Source: Austropuccinia psidii (lineage: Eukaryota > Basidiomycota > Pucciniomycetes > Pucciniales > Sphaerophragmiaceae). From it: 64,000 bases of DNA. Numbering within the stretch: the first letter of the stretch is position 1; each line of letters opens with the position of its first letter. Location: the NCBI GenBank assembly GCA_023105745.1, contig JALGQZ010000007.1, positions 55,161,569 through 55,225,568 on the forward strand, in the 5' to 3' direction. Made by a program: the position numbers and the translations under genes. The notes beneath the pieces were generated by a model. It saw only the letters and a program-made list of their open reading frames with translations, searched no databases and had not been told where the DNA came from. This document shows positions 45,798-59,304 of the stretch, one piece after another.

Positions 45798-48052
45798 TGT
45801 GGTATACCATGACAGTTCAGCTGAATAAATTTTTTTATAGTAATTATTTATATAAAAGAGGATATCAATAGTATGAAATCACCTTTGAGGGAAAATAACA
45901 GTAAAATAAACATGGAATAACACAAATGATATATTCATTAAGGAAAATTGACCACAGGTTTTCTCTTCCAGTGTCACCCCACTGCACTATCCAACAAATA
46001 ATTGTGATGGACAGTACCCAAATCAAAGACATTTTTCAATTTTCTCTGTAAATAATTTTTTTCAATATATATTCTTTTAATATGATTAAATATAAGCAAT
46101 TGGGTGATTAATATAATCAGAGTCACAATGAGGATGCCAATTAATAAAGAGCAGAGCTGTAGGCATCATAGGGGACATAGAAGATTCAAGGTGTGGAACA
46201 AAACACTTTTGAAGTATCAATTTTGGGGAATCTCATGTATTTTTTCTGTTTTGAACCACCCAAAGAGGGGATAAGCATCATTGAGTTCCTTTAGATAATT
46301 AAATGTTTAATTTTTGAAGACTGAAATAATTTATTGTTGAATTGGAAAGGCCATATTACATTAACTTTTCTGTTAATGTAACCCCCAAATTTCTCATTGA
46401 AGCTGCAAAAAATGAAGAGTGGGACTGGATGTTGGAAGGGATATGTGTTAGGAATTTTCAGGAAGAATACAGTTAACACAGGCAAACAAGGAATACAGGT
46501 AATCAGGCCTATGTGAATTTTCATAAAAAGGTAAAACCTAACCCACAGGTCAGCCCTAAAAGGCCCAAAAACTATAATCCAGTAAAATCAGCTGACAGAT
46601 TAGTAATCAATTGAGTAATACATGGAAATAAGGGTTCCAGGGCCAGAAATTAAGGTTTTACTGTATTTCACAGCCACATGTCACAAACATGTCATGTGAA
46701 TAGTTTGCACATCTTTGCACAGCCACCAGAGGCTGAAAATTTCTAAGTCCCCTCTTTTTTGCGCTCCTATGGAGGGCCCATGGATATAAATAGAGGCCCT
46801 CTCTCCCACTTTTTCCCTTTTCCCCATCTAGAAGTTGTAAATTGAATTTATTTTTTCTGATCCCTCTTCTAGGAGGTATACTAGAAATTTACTTGATAAA
46901 TTAAGCCCAGTGACTGAGGTTCATTGTTGACATAGATCAAGAGAACCAATAGTGTGAAAAGACTTTAATTCATCCCTTACTAGCAGGTAGACTAGTGCCT
47001 TATTTAATTAGGATCTTAAAGCTTGAAGCTCATGAGCAAGGCGCCTCTGGAGTTTAGTGTTTAAATCCTTAAAAGTAATTTTTATATAGTTTTAAAATAA
47101 AACAATCAAACCAAAGTAATTTTGTAGGCTTTAAAATAAAAACTAACCATTATAATTAGTTTTGGGCTAGTTTTTGTTGTAAGCTTCCTCAAAGAGAGTA
47201 ATTTTGCTTGTTTCAAAACAAAACCTGCACAACCAAAGTAATTTTACTACTTTTAAAATAAAATTGGATCTGTATTTATTGGGGAATACCTGATAAATTA
47301 TCAACAGAGGAACTAAATCAAATTTAAAAATACTTTAGTGTTTAGTTAAGATTAATATTTAACTTATAGCAACTAGCTAGTATTATTATCAAAAAAAACA
47401 AGAAGAGATCATATAATATATTATCACATCACAACACAAAACATAAAATTAAACTACCCATATTATATTATATTATTAACAGTTATTAGATTAGTAGCCT
47501 ATCCATCACATCACAAAGGGCTTGAAATATATTTTTATTGTTTTCAAGTTTATTATTTCAGAGAATTGAAGATTGCTGTTATCCTAGCTATTAGTTTCTA
47601 TATTTATCCAAGAATTATCAAGAAAAGAATATTTTGTGGTTTTGTATGAGAAGATAGTTTTTCCTGTTATTTTTTTTATTTTTTTTATTTTAGTTATTAT
47701 ATTATCTTATATATTGTTGTACTATCATCTGGTGGAATCCACTCAGCCTGCTGAAAGTTTTAAAAAGAACTTATTTGTTAAGGTTTTAAATAACCATTGT
47801 TTTGAGTAGAGCAAAGTATGATTAGAGATTGTTGAGTCTAATATTTTCTGATCAAGCCACTATCAATAATAAAATTGATTTGGTGAACTCAGTAAAGATA
47901 ACTTAGCATATTAGGAAGGGCAGTCTAGATCATTCTAGCACACTAGCAGAGAAAGGGTTACAAGTCCCAAACAGAAATTCAAAACTGTTTTCTTGTAATT
48001 TCCCCTTCCAGGTACTGCCTCATTTTATCCCACACACAGAGGAGTTCCCACA
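45798..48052 (+). mobile_element. Long LTR inserted in the Gypsy RT/RNase H (plus-oriented)
   Basis: 2255 bp, from TGTGGTATACC at 45798 to GAGTTCCCACA at 48052, flanked by the direct repeat ATAG (45794-45797 and 48053-48056; AATAG if the terminal A is counted). The plus strand has GATATAAATAGAGGCCCTC near 46785, so this copy is plus-oriented, opposite to its neighbour at 44043. Removing it rejoins LSLSTI to VELDSFHYALG in the Gypsy reading. It has no coding region, so it is a solo LTR. Confidence 0.92.
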
Positions 48053-49204
48053 ATAGTTGATAGAGAAAGATTGAAATGGGAAAGGATAGCAGAAGAGGTG
48101 AAAGCTCCTTTGATTAATTGAAACTGACTAATAGAGTCCTAATTGAAGTTAAAGGGAGAATATTTTTTGAAAAAGGAAGTGAGAGAAGTTCCTTTTTTGA
48201 ATCAATTTTTAATGAAACAATGATAAAATTTGGAAAAGCCACGGAAATATTGAAGTGCCTTGATGCTTTTGGGTTGAGCCAAATTAAGGATTTGTTGAAA
48301 TTTTTAAGAATCCATTTTGAGGCCATCAAATGAAACAAGATAGTTCAGTTATTCCACACTTGAGGCATGTAATACACACTTTGAGTCTTTGGAAAACAGA
48401 TTATTGTCCCTCAGTCTTTGGAGGACAGAGGCCACATGTTTGACATGTTGCTCCCCAGAACATGAGAAGACCATAATATCATCTAAGCATACTAATACAG
48501 AAATATCCAAACAATCTTCACAGATATCATTCACAAGATTTTGGAATGAAGCAGGGGCATTGGTCAGGCCAAATGGCATGACCAGATACTAATAACTATG
48601 ATATTTGGTGCTAAATGCATTTAAGTGCTCATCCCATTCTTTAATTCTCAGGAGATTATATGCACCACACAAGTCCATCTTGGAGAAGATAGTGGAACCA
48701 TTGAAGACAGTAAAAAGCTGGTCAATTTGAGGAACATGTATACCTATTATTCCTAGTGACAGAGTTTAGCTTGGGGTAGTCAACACACAAGAAAAGACCT
48801 CCATCCTTGTTCTTGACAAAAAGGACAGGAGCTCCTGTTGAAGAGAAGCTTGGAATGATGAAAAATTTCTTTATGTTATCTCAAATGTAGGCATGTAGTG
48901 TTTCTGACTCATTATTTGGTAAAAAGTAGATAACAACAACTGGAGGTAGAGACCCCTCCAGTTCAATATGATGATCACAGGGATGGTGTGGAGGAAGTTT
49001 CTTTGCTTTCACCTTGGAGAATACATCAAAATATTGGTGATAAGCAGGAGGGACTACCTTCAAAAGAATTTTAATTTTCTCAGGCTCTTCCTCATCATCC
49101 CACTGCTCCTCCAGGGAGGCATTAAAGGGTAAAGGAGCAAGGTCCATATCCCCTTGAAGCAGATTAATTGAATATATAGCAACATCTTCTCTAACATTTT
49201 TCAT
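48053..49204 (-). pseudogene. Gypsy reverse transcriptase
   Basis: The minus strand starts with the RT linker (VVPPAYHQYFDVFSKVKAKK, LPPHHPCDHHIELEG), then [45 protein letters not shown] and [12 protein letters not shown], the catalytic pair with Cys in place of Tyr. The thumb part ([17 protein letters not shown]) and the start of the RNase H linker (IKGAFTSSAILSHFN) follow down to the LTR boundary. Several frameshifts and stops occur, especially near 48600-48800. Confidence 0.92.
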
Positions 49205-49380
49205 CTCTTTGAATGATTCCTCTAATTATGGAATGGTGGGGAGATATAGACAGAAGAAGGAAGGGAAGGTGTCTTGATTTCACCAACCAGAGTAACATTG
49301 TTTACACAAGTTGCAAAGTAATTACTAGTAGGAGGAATAATACCACTATCATACTTATGATTAGAATAATAGTAAATCAA

Positions 49381-49746
49381 TCAAGTTTTCCAATCAATAA
49401 TGGGATTAAAATGGTAAAATAAATCATAGCCCAATATGAAGTCTTCTCCCTTGGCGGAATATATGATAAAAAAGTCCAATTGAAAGATTGGGAAAGAAGG
49501 CAAGTCAAAAACACACTTGGTATAATGGGTGATGAGCAAGGAAGTGGATTCACTTGAGTCCAAAATGAAAGGAGGAATCTTTTCAGAAAGCTCTGAAATA
49601 GTCAATGAGTACTTGAGAACAAAAGCATTTTCTATAAAAGAGTTTTTAGCAGCAGAATCAATGAGAATACTATGAAAGATATTGGAGACAGAAGAGAAAA
49701 GAAGAAATTTGAAAGATTTATTGACCATAGTACTCAGAGTGCACAA
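49381..49746 (-). pseudogene. Gypsy aspartic protease region
   Basis: A 121-codon open frame containing ILIDSAAKNSFIENAFV, the retropepsin active-site region with Asp kept but the Gly of D-S-G changed to Ala. It also has GEDFILGYDLFYHFNP, the C-terminal G-x-D/LG block. It is placed between Gag and reverse transcriptase as expected. Confidence 0.87.
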
Positions 49747-49839
49747 TTGTGCTCTTGAAGTAAATAAGTGAGAACCATTGAGTACATCATGATTCCCACT
49801 CAGGATTTTCCTTGATTTCCAGGGAAGGCTATTGATGAC

Positions 49840-50420
49840 CCAGGACTATTTTTAGGCCTCTTGAAGAGTTGTAAATTGATTCCTTTCCACCACAGTCAGT
49901 ACATAAGCCTTCTTTCATCCTCCTCTCCTTTTCAGAACAAATTAATTTGTTTTCCTTATTAAGAATAGAAGCATGAGGCTCATCCTTGGAAACTTGAGAA
50001 TTCTTCCCCTTCTTGCTCTTCTTATGGTGTGGCTTCTTGGAATATGAGTTTTGAGAAAGCCTTAAGGAATTGGATCAAGTGAAAGGTGGCTTCTTTTCTT
50101 GATTACCACCCTTTCTCTTTTGCCTCTCATGGTACCTGGTCTTTAAGCTCAGAGTAATGTCCATGAGTTCTTGAAGGCTATCAAAAATTTCAGGGTGAGA
50201 AGAAAATTGGTCCAATAGCCTTTATGACAAGCCTCTTCTATACACATTAGTATAAGACATTTATCACCAATCCCCAATTATTGAAATTAAACTTCTGTAG
50301 ACAGACATGTACAAGGAAACATGACCACTTTTCTTCATCCTTAAATTATCCAACTCTTGTTCAGCTTTCCTGACTTTATTGGTATCACCAAACCTTGATA
50401 GGAGGCTAGTAGTGGCTTTT
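49840..50420 (-). pseudogene. Gypsy Gag, C-terminal part with zinc knuckle
   Basis: The minus strand gives EIFDSLQELMDITLSLKTRY, a basic stretch (HHKKSKKGKNSQ) and LCTDCGGKESIYNSS, a knuckle with the C-x2-C start but without the His/Cys end. It then reads into the PEWES stretch before the protease. The N-terminal Gag part is not recognisable. Confidence 0.78.
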
Positions 50421-53017
50421 GTGTGATTTGTGTTAAAATTTTGGTTTCAGAATTTTGCTTACTTGCACAGGATTCAGAAAAGGTATCTTGGAAAAGTAAA
50501 TAAATCTTCTCAATTATCTAAGAAACTCTTTCAGAAAGCCACAGAAAGTGAAAGTATTGTAAAAAAGGGCTTAAATGATCCTTTTGATATAACTAAAGTA
50601 AATCACACATCGAAATATATCTGAATCATTGAACCATTTTCATTCAATTTGGCAATTTATAAGAAATTAATTCATTAATATTGTATATCTCCAATTTTTA
50701 AAATAAATTGAGGTAATTAAGTCAAAGTTTTCTTTTGAAAATATTCATTTCCTAAACTATAATTAATTTTTAAAGTATATATATCTTATGTATTGAAGGT
50801 TGGAAAGAGAAAGTTATATTTTTAGGAGGCTCAGTAGAAAATTAGTATTCACATACTCATTCAAGTATGAATTATTTGATAGAATTATTTCAGAATTTAA
50901 TCATGATTTATTTAAATATGAATTTTGTCGGATCCTCTTAATTTTTAGTTTAAGAAGATAATAGTTTATCTAGTTTAAATAAAATTATCAAAAATAGAAT
51001 ATTTGATATTTATTATTAAATATCTTATCTTAATGGATTTACTTCCAATTTCTAATTTCCATGCTATAAATTTCTATTTATAATAAAATCCCCTTCAGAT
51101 CATTCCATTCAAAAAGATCAAAAGTACTTTGTTCTCTTCAAAGATTCTACCAATTAATGTTTTTATTATCCTTCCATATGTTTAGGATGAAAATTTCCAT
51201 TGCATATAAACATAAAAACCTGTATATTTATTCCCTGCATAAGCTGTGGCCTTTCATGAAGTTTGAAAATATATATTTTCAATTATTTATCATTCAGTTA
51301 GCACATCTCCTTTAATTCTTATTACTTATACATACCATGATTTTGAATCAATACTCTTATTGGATAGATAATAACTTGAATTGATCCATAAGCTAGGGAC
51401 AAGACCTGAAACTATTGAACATGGTAAATGCATATAATTTGATTTCAAGCTCTATTCAATCTCCAACTTCACTTCTATATTCAAACAGAAGTATTATTTG
51501 AAGTTTAAAACAGTTGATGTACTACACACTTGGATATATAATTTTATTTAAATATGTTCATTTTAAAATCAAATCATATGAATTGTCTTTATCTAACTCC
51601 CTTCCTATCATAAACTTAAAATAATACCATCACTATGACAGTTTTGATTCATATTTTATATAAGTGACTTATTTCTTAACTCAAAGTCTATTCTCACAAT
51701 AGAAATCAAATATATTTCAAATCCAAAGATATTTTCTGAGTAATAAATACTGGAAACATGCCCACCAACCTCTCATTTTCCAATCACTAACAAGATATTT
51801 TGATCTTTGTATACAGGAGGTTCATTGAAAATATTTATATTTCTATATGGACCTCTTTCAAATTGATAATCCTCCTATGCCAATAGTATATACAAAATCA
51901 GATACTTTTATCAGGTTCTCACCTCTTTAGCAATGTATCTTACTATCCCAACTTGGAATGTATCACAAGCTGAAAGCTAAATAGCAAAGTATATCTTCAC
52001 ATTTCCCTTGAAATTTTTAAAAGGGAAAATTTCATTGTCTTTGACTTTTGTTGATTTCAAACTCTTTAAGCCTCCATGTATTGGTTCTTTTTGGTTGTAA
52101 TCTGTTATTATCCTTTGTGAGTTAAACTTTCCCATTATTAATTCCTCTTCACCCAATGTTTCAGAATATTACTCAAAGTATTTCTTTAAGATTTGGAATT
52201 TTATCCAATTAGAGCTGTGTAGAAGCTAATAAGCTTTGCAGTTCCTCAACAAGTACTTGAATCTTTCCTCTTTCCAAGAAACAAACAAAGAGTTATTTCT
52301 CAAGATCTCCTATAAATAAATACCATAAGTAATAAGTCTCATACTTTTTAAAAAATAATTGGCTTAATTGAATTACTACTCTTTTTAATAATGGTTAGAA
52401 TATGATTTATATTCTCATCTTCCCAACACCAGCAGTTAGAAGGGGACAACAAATACTAATCAAATATGAAATATTTTTAGAGAAGTGAAATCTTGGCTTT
52501 TCCTTGCCATTTTCACCCTCAGTTCTCCAAATTATATGCTATTTATTCATCAATGAGCTTACAAAGAAACTTAAGCTCAATTCCAAATAATGTATTGGAC
52601 ATAAATATTCTTGTTATTTGCTTAAATTTGCATCTTGTTAAGTTTATCTTCATCATTCTATCAACTCCACTAATATCTATACATCTACAATAATTGAATG
52701 GAATAAAAACAAAATTTATTTCATAAAGAATGAGCCATCTAATGGTGTTGGGTATTCCATATGATGGAAGTCCAATAGTGTCTGGTAGCTTAGTGAGCCA
52801 TGATGTAATAAATGTACTTTTTGAAATACAATCAAGGAGGAAAATCTCATAAGGCTCTATGCTTATTTTGTGGCTATATTCAATTTTTACTGATGAGATG
52901 TTTCTATAGATTTATGACCTTGAAGAAGTATTATTTTCCTCTTTACTGTCCTGGGATGATATTTGTTATTTGGAGATATTCAAAGGAGAACTTATTTTGC
53001 AACAACCTTCAATTCTT
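50421..53017. other. Decayed AT-rich sequence, no gene recognised
   Basis: Short frames only (for example 64 codons at 50430 and 66 at 52493), none of which I recognise. The stretch 52730-53020 is probably the continuation of the relic at 53018-53240 but is too broken to read. Confidence 0.55.
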
Positions 53018-53240
53018 ATGAATAAAATTTCTTTTCCTTTGCCTTTAATTATTTGTATTTTTGGAGGTTCAGGAGAGGGTTTTTTTGTTTTTGGAATTAA
53101 TCTTTCAGATCTGCATAAAATAGTTCTGGACCATCTCATGAGAGAACCTCTTGAAAAATAGTCAAATTTTGAGGATTCCTGAAATGAAATACTTGGCTCA
53201 ATGTTTATAAGCTCCTCAATTCCTTATTGAAGAGGCTTGG
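53018..53240 (-). pseudogene. Fragment of a retroelement-like ORF
   Basis: The minus strand reads INIEPSISFQESSKFDYFSR, SLMRWSRTILCRSERLIPKT and KPSPEPPKIQIIKGKGKE with only one stop, in a coding-like style unlike the surrounding sequence. I recall related text in rust retroelement polyproteins upstream of a retropepsin, but the fragment has no diagnostic domain, so the assignment is tentative. Confidence 0.5.
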
Positions 53241-54217
53241 AAGTGTGAAATGTTTCTTGTCGTGCCTTCTGTAGAAAACTCTTATCTATTGGTGTTGGTG
53301 GCTCAAGTTTAATATGAGGAGCAGCTTCAGGAATTGTCAAGACATTTTTCACTTTGAGTAGCTTACACTAACCTCAGATAAATCATCTCTTCTCTTTTTT
53401 TGTTGATTACTCTGCTTCCTCATTCAATTCTGATTTTCTGGCTCAACTACTTTTGTGTAAATATTAAATTTATATTTTCATGGAGTTTTTCTGAATCTGA
53501 AATATTGAGGTAAGGAATACTGAAGTCTCTCATATTTTCAGTGAAAAGTTATTCATCACATGCATTGTCATTTTGTGAGCTTTTTACCATAAGGGAAAAG
53601 CCTCGAATATGGTGTATTTGGCTCCATTTTCCTGTAATATTTTCTTCTTTTGGTTAGAGTTTTGGGATTCCTTGCATATTTGACCCTAGTTATTATGAAG
53701 CTTTAAATCCTTCTTGGGCCATGTGTATTCATTGAAATTATCAATCTGAGATCTTGATAGATTGAAGTACACACAGAATATGTTTTTTGAATAGGATTCA
53801 AATCCTGCAGACTTGAATAAGGCCAAGGTGTCTTCAATTAATATAAGTAATGCACCATATATAATTAAACAATTTGGAAAACTTGATATGTTCCCAAAAT
53901 TTCTTAAGCTCTACATAAATTGGCCTGAGTAGACTTTTGAGCTGGGAGTATTTTTAATCCTTTGGTGTTGGTATGAGGGCATACAAGGAAGATTATTGTG
54001 GTTTGTAGCATTTTTACACTAAAATATTAAAGAAAACCAGAAATAATACCCCAAAAGAGATTATTTAGGAGCCATTTTTGAAGCTAAATAGATCCATCCA
54101 GCTCTAATATAGTCCAAAAATCAGATTATATTACTTAAAGGGGTAAGGAGCTCTGAGCAATCTTGAAATTCTCTACATATTTTTCCATACCACATTTCTT
54201 CAGATCTGGTAAAAAGA
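53241..54217. other. No gene recognised
   Basis: Mixed AT-rich sequence between a retroelement relic and the next LTR. No frame with family resemblance on either strand. Confidence 0.5.
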
Positions 54218-56254
54218 TGTGAGAACTCCTCTTGTGTGGGATTAAAATGAGGCAGAACCTGGAGGGGAAAATAACAGGTAACTAGTTTTTAATTGCTAAT
54301 AACTCTTGTAACAAAGGGTGACAAGGGTATATTTCCTGCCCCTCCTAAAACACTTAAAAAAATCTTCCTTTGAGGTCACAAACCAAAATAAAACTATTAA
54401 GTGGCTTTAAAACTGCAGAAGAAAAAATTAAGTAGTCTCAGCTCAGACCTATTCAATATATGATAGAAAATATAATGTCAGTAATTTGGTTAATTTTGAG
54501 ATTTTTAATGAAATAATTGTCTGTTTAATTTTTTATTTCTGGTTAAATTTGGCTGAGTGGTTTCCTCTTGACAACATGATATTGGTAAGATGGGTTTTTT
54601 AAAATGCTCTGGAGGATTTGATGGGTTTTGATAATGGTAATTTTTTTAAGGTAAAGTTATAATAGAGTAGAAAGGTTTTTCAAAGGTTTACTATTTTTGA
54701 AGAGTGGTTAAGAATAAGATAGAATTTTATTTGTTAAATTTAAAAGGTAAGATTGTTTGATATTGGATGTTTAAAGGGGTAAGTTAATTTTAAATCTTGA
54801 TAAATGTTTTTTTTACTGGATAAAATATTTTGAAATAGTAGTAACCCTAATCTTGGGTACTGAATAATTTTCTTTGAATAGTACGATTCTACTGATCTTA
54901 GATACTGGGAAATATCAAAAACTATACTTTTGCTGAGCTTAGCTACTGGGAAAGTAAATTAGTTATACTATTATGGACTACCTCCCATGTGAGGGCTGAA
55001 TTATCACTGTGTTTTTAATGTTCAGGGGATATAATTTGCATATGGGATTTCCAAATTTGTGGGGAGAGGACACCTCTATTCATACCTTTTGGGAGCCCAG
55101 CGGGAACTACATGGGAGATTTCCTTTTCCACTTTTTATCCTCTTGACTCCATCATGAAACTTTGTTTTTGGTGAGGAATTTTCTTGCTTGTGTGAGGTTA
55201 TTTAAAGTTCAATCATAATCTTTCTTCTGCAAAGCCTCAGATTATCACATGAATCTTTTTTGGTGTGCTGGTTATGACATGAACTTATTGGAGTTTCCCT
55301 GCATGCATGAGGTTATTTCATTTTTTATGTGGATTTTTCTTTTGAACAGCCTATTTTCTGTCACATGATATGCTTTTGGTGGGGGCAGTATCACATGATG
55401 AATATTCATTTTCCTTGCATACGTCATTTTTTTAGGCTTGGTGGAAAGGGCTATGTAATTTATGAAAGTGTCATGGCTGTTTTGTCTCTTTTGAAACTTT
55501 AAATTGAAGTCAGGTTGTGATTTCTTGCACTTATTCATTTTATTTTGTGCAGGAAATGCTGTTTTTTTTTAGTTTAACACATTCTTTGCATAGTCATGTG
55601 GTCAATATTTAAATGAAGGTGTGTACTGAATGCAGCCTTCTGTAACTAGATTTTACTTGCATGAGTGTTTAAGTATTGTGAAGAATTTCCAGGTACTTGA
55701 TTATGTGCCAAACAAGGTCATTAATTGCCTTTCATAAACTTTTATGGTTGTGTCATTCTCAACTTAGGGCTTTTCTAAGTAGGGTTACTGTGGATATAAG
55801 ATAAGGTACTCCTTTGGCTGTTCTGGAAATAAATTTCAGGAATTCCATGGGGTTGAGCTTTTCATCATGTGAATTTCCTATTTTTAATGCAAGGTGGCTG
55901 TTTGATGCATGCAGGTGTCATTTTCCTTCTGCATGAGTCCAGTGGCTATAAGAGGGGTTTAAATATTGGTATGGGGTGTAATTTACAGGGTGGTACCTTT
56001 CTTGGTGTAACTAGTTTGCTATATTTAGCTTGATTTTTTACATATGCATAGTGAAATTAAATAATTTATTTTAAAACATAAGCTTCCCTTTTGTGCCTGT
56101 GCCATGATATTATGAATCAAATCCTTCTGCTTTCTGTAAAATTGACCTTTTGGTTTAAAACTTTACTGTAAGTCTGCCTGTTGGTTGAAATTACTGCTTT
56201 CATGGGCTACTATGAGCTTGAGCCTGGTGAAAACAAATGGTATGGATTGCCACA
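54218..56254 (-). mobile_element. Third copy of the long LTR family (minus-oriented)
   Basis: The top strand runs from TGTGAGAACTCC at 54218 to GGATTGCCACA at 56254, 2037 bp. The first 70 bases (to aacaggtaa) match the end regions of 44043 and 48052. The minus strand carries TATGAATAGAGG near 55085. The flanks aaaga and acaga match at 4 of 5 bases and may be a mutated target duplication. From 55150 to 55480 it contains diverged repeats rich in ggtgtg/ttttggtg and catgatg, absent in the shorter copies. Confidence 0.8.
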
Positions 56255-59200
56255 ACAGAATTTGTATGTTGTATTAATTTCTGAAGGAAAGCTTCAAAAT
56301 CAGGTAAGAGAATATTTTATTCCGGCCATTTCTAAAGTATTTGGTAATGAAATCTCTTCATTGGGTGTCAATTTCTTGAATTAAGGTCTTTTTGAACATA
56401 TATTGGTGGCAAAGATTGTTTTAATATTGAAGAAGAATGAGAAGCATACTCTCTTATGAATATTTCTTTCAAGACATAATCTCTTCTTAATTGATAAGAA
56501 GTATTTGTGAAGCTGATTGCATATTTGAAACTTTTGTATTCAATATGAGAACATTTCAAATTTCAGGTTCTGCAATTTAAGTTTTTTATTTCATGTGTGT
56601 TCAATGAGATCATTATCAATAATGTCATGGGAAACTTAAATCATAGCCAAAAGGGAAGTGGGATCATTTAAGGAGAGCTGAGGGTGATTGAACAGCGGGT
56701 TTTCATATATTCTTACCATTTTCACTTCATTATCTTCAGAAAATGTAATACTTTGGTTATAAGAAAGACTTTATGATCTCTGTTTGTCTAAAAGAGCTTT
56801 ATAAGAATCTTATAATGAAATTTTATCATATTACTTGATGAAGTCAAATTTTAATCCAAGATTCATAAATCAGCTTTTGAAAATGTTTATCAAGTATAAG
56901 CTTAGATTCTCTAATTTGTTACTCAAATTCCAAGCTTGAAGAGAGAATTTGGCTAAATTTATTACATACGTATTTCCCCACTCCTTTGAATTATAAAATA
57001 TCCGTAAAATTTAACTGTATTATAATTTAGGAATTGGAATAACCAAACTTTAGTCTTTAATAAAAACAAGAATTGTTCCAACTCTATATTATAGGATCAA
57101 ATCCCCTGAAAGCTAGTTCTATTAGTACTTAGTAGTGATCTTGAAATTTGAAATTATGATTATTTTTTCCTGAATAAAGTAGTATAAATATATTTTTCTC
57201 AAAAAATAAAGGTAAAAATTCTAGGGATTCAAGAAATGGGTAAGGATTTATTAATATATTAATCTTAAAGATTAGAAAAAAATAAAATTCATCCAAAAAT
57301 ATTTCTTTTTTTACAATATATGCTTAAGATCTATCTTTAATATTTTTGAAAAAAAATTCAAGAAGTTTTGATATTATAGGTGATCTATTCATTCCTCAAG
57401 TAGTATGTATAGAACACCCAGATCTTCCAAATATTTCAGTTTTGATTCACACAACTGTAATGAGACAAAATAAAATTCAAAAATTCTTTTTCATAAACAA
57501 ATCAATTTTCGTGGTAATCTTTAATTCCTTTTCATTTCAGGTTAAATACATGTTCGACCTGCAGCACCTGACCCCAGGGTCTTCCTCTTTTTCATGGCTC
57601 TTAGTACCCAATATTTCTCTGGAGACTGTGCATCATAATGACATAGCCCCAGAAGCACTTGAACGAGCTTAGAGGGCCACATATATAAAATTTGGAATTA
57701 GTTTAATTTCCTTGTTTCTTTTTGTAGTCTGAAAAAAAAATTTAGGTCATAATTACTCTTGAGGAAATATTCTGAAAGAAATTGACCATAGATTTTTGAT
57801 TTTAATGTATTAAAGGGTACATAAAATTCTCTTAAAATCCTTTTGAATCAATCATTGAATAAGAATTTACTTAAAAAAATAAGAATAAGAAGCATTTATC
57901 CATATATGCTATCATGATGAGATTATCAAACTCCTCTCAAGATCTACACAAGGCCTCCCACTCCTGAAATTTCATAAGTCTGGCCTCCTTTTTTCTTACT
58001 TGATGTATTATCATCTTGGTAATCTTTTTTAAATTCATATTTCTGTTAATTTTAATAAGTTTTTCTTCTCATACCTGAGTTGATATTTACTATCACTATA
58101 TATCCTCTTGAGCTCCTTTTCATCCAGAAATTATTGATCTTCTCTTGAGTTCACCTACTGCTTAAACTTGCTTTACTTCAATAGTCATCAATTTTCTATT
58201 CTTAACTCCTGAATTTGAAATTAACTTTCATTTATAAATTTCTACTCCTCCTGCTTATGCTCCTTTTAATCAATAAATTCATGATCTATGGAACCTATAC
58301 AGCTCTATATGAGCCACAATTGTGTATCATAGTGCTCTTCTTACTTATTCTTAAACTTTTATTCTTTTAGCTGCACTTTTTTGTGGAATAATTCTGCATT
58401 TCATTTTGGTGTACCCAGAATGCCAATGGCCACACTTTTGTTTCAGATGGCTGGGTATTTGAGAAGTAGCTTGGTCTCAAGCTATAGCCTATTCTCTTTC
58501 CCCATAGGTAGATAAGCCCAAGTCAGTTTAATTATTGGTGTACTTTGATCTTCTTTATCAAATTAATCTTCACTTCCACTCTCAGGAACAACCTTTCCTG
58601 TTCCCATATTGCTCAAAGGACCCAGAAATTTGAGATTTTACCCCATTTAAAAGACATAGTTGGTTCAAATGTAAAATAGGAATAGAATCTCTGATTTCTA
58701 TGCAAATTCCATACCCATTTTTTTGTATTTCAAGGCTTATCCTGGGGTATTAGTCCATGGGTGTCCTGAAAGATAATTTTTATTGTACATGGTGAAATAT
58801 TTTCATTATTTATTGCCAGTCATATCAAGGTGTTAGTTGAGATAGCTTATTTAGCTTTGAAACACTTAATATTCTCCAACTTGAAGAAATAGGTAAAAGA
58901 ACGTAAGCTTTTAGTAAAAAAACCTAATCCCTTACATGATTTTACCAATTTATGGCCAAAACATGTAAGTGTCATCTTTTTTTATAAAGGATTCCTCAGG
59001 TAAAGTTTTGAGGAATTTCTCGGTTTTTTGTTCAAATTTCTTTCCTTTTTGTGGGATGCTAATAGCCTCAAGCTTTTTCATAATTATTTTTTTGCCAAAT
59101 TTCTCTGAATTGACCAACTTTATCCAAAAATTAATTGAAAAACTCCCCACTTATGAATTTCCTTAATTTTTTCAAAATAAGGTTTCAATTTTGAGAACCA

Positions 59201-59304
59201 AAGCCAGAAAGCCATATTTTTGTGAAAGTTTCTGGGTTGAACAATTGTAGTTCCAAAAGTGGTTTTTTATATATTTTTGTTCATTTTTGTAATTAGATTA
59301 AAAA
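56255..59304. other. No gene recognised
   Basis: AT-rich with short frames. One frame at 57346-57672 (plus, 108 codons) has a GC-richer end (FDLQHLTPGSSSFSWLLVPN) and a possible 84-bp intron at about 57453-57540 (GTAATG...TTTCAG). I do not recognise it, and it may be chance or a relic. Confidence 0.5.

Larger units (their letters stand above)
42365..50420 (-). mobile_element. Chromodomain Ty3/Gypsy retrotransposon, decayed, split by two LTRs
   Basis: In minus-strand order the relic shows Gag with a zinc knuckle, protease, reverse transcriptase, RNase H, integrase and a chromodomain-like C-terminus: the Gypsy order (integrase last). Two long LTRs (45798-48052 and 44043-45519) sit inside the RNase H region; removing them rejoins the reading. 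The element's own LTRs are not recognised. Stops and shifts are frequent, so it is older than the Copia elements. Confidence 0.9.

Noticed and set aside
54218..56254. LTR at 54218-56254 as the 5' LTR of the Gypsy relic at 42-50 kb
   Set aside because: Orientation fits, but no matching 3' LTR is found left of 42365, about 3.8 kb of unrelated decayed sequence separates them, and the flanks look like a mutated target duplication of a solo LTR.
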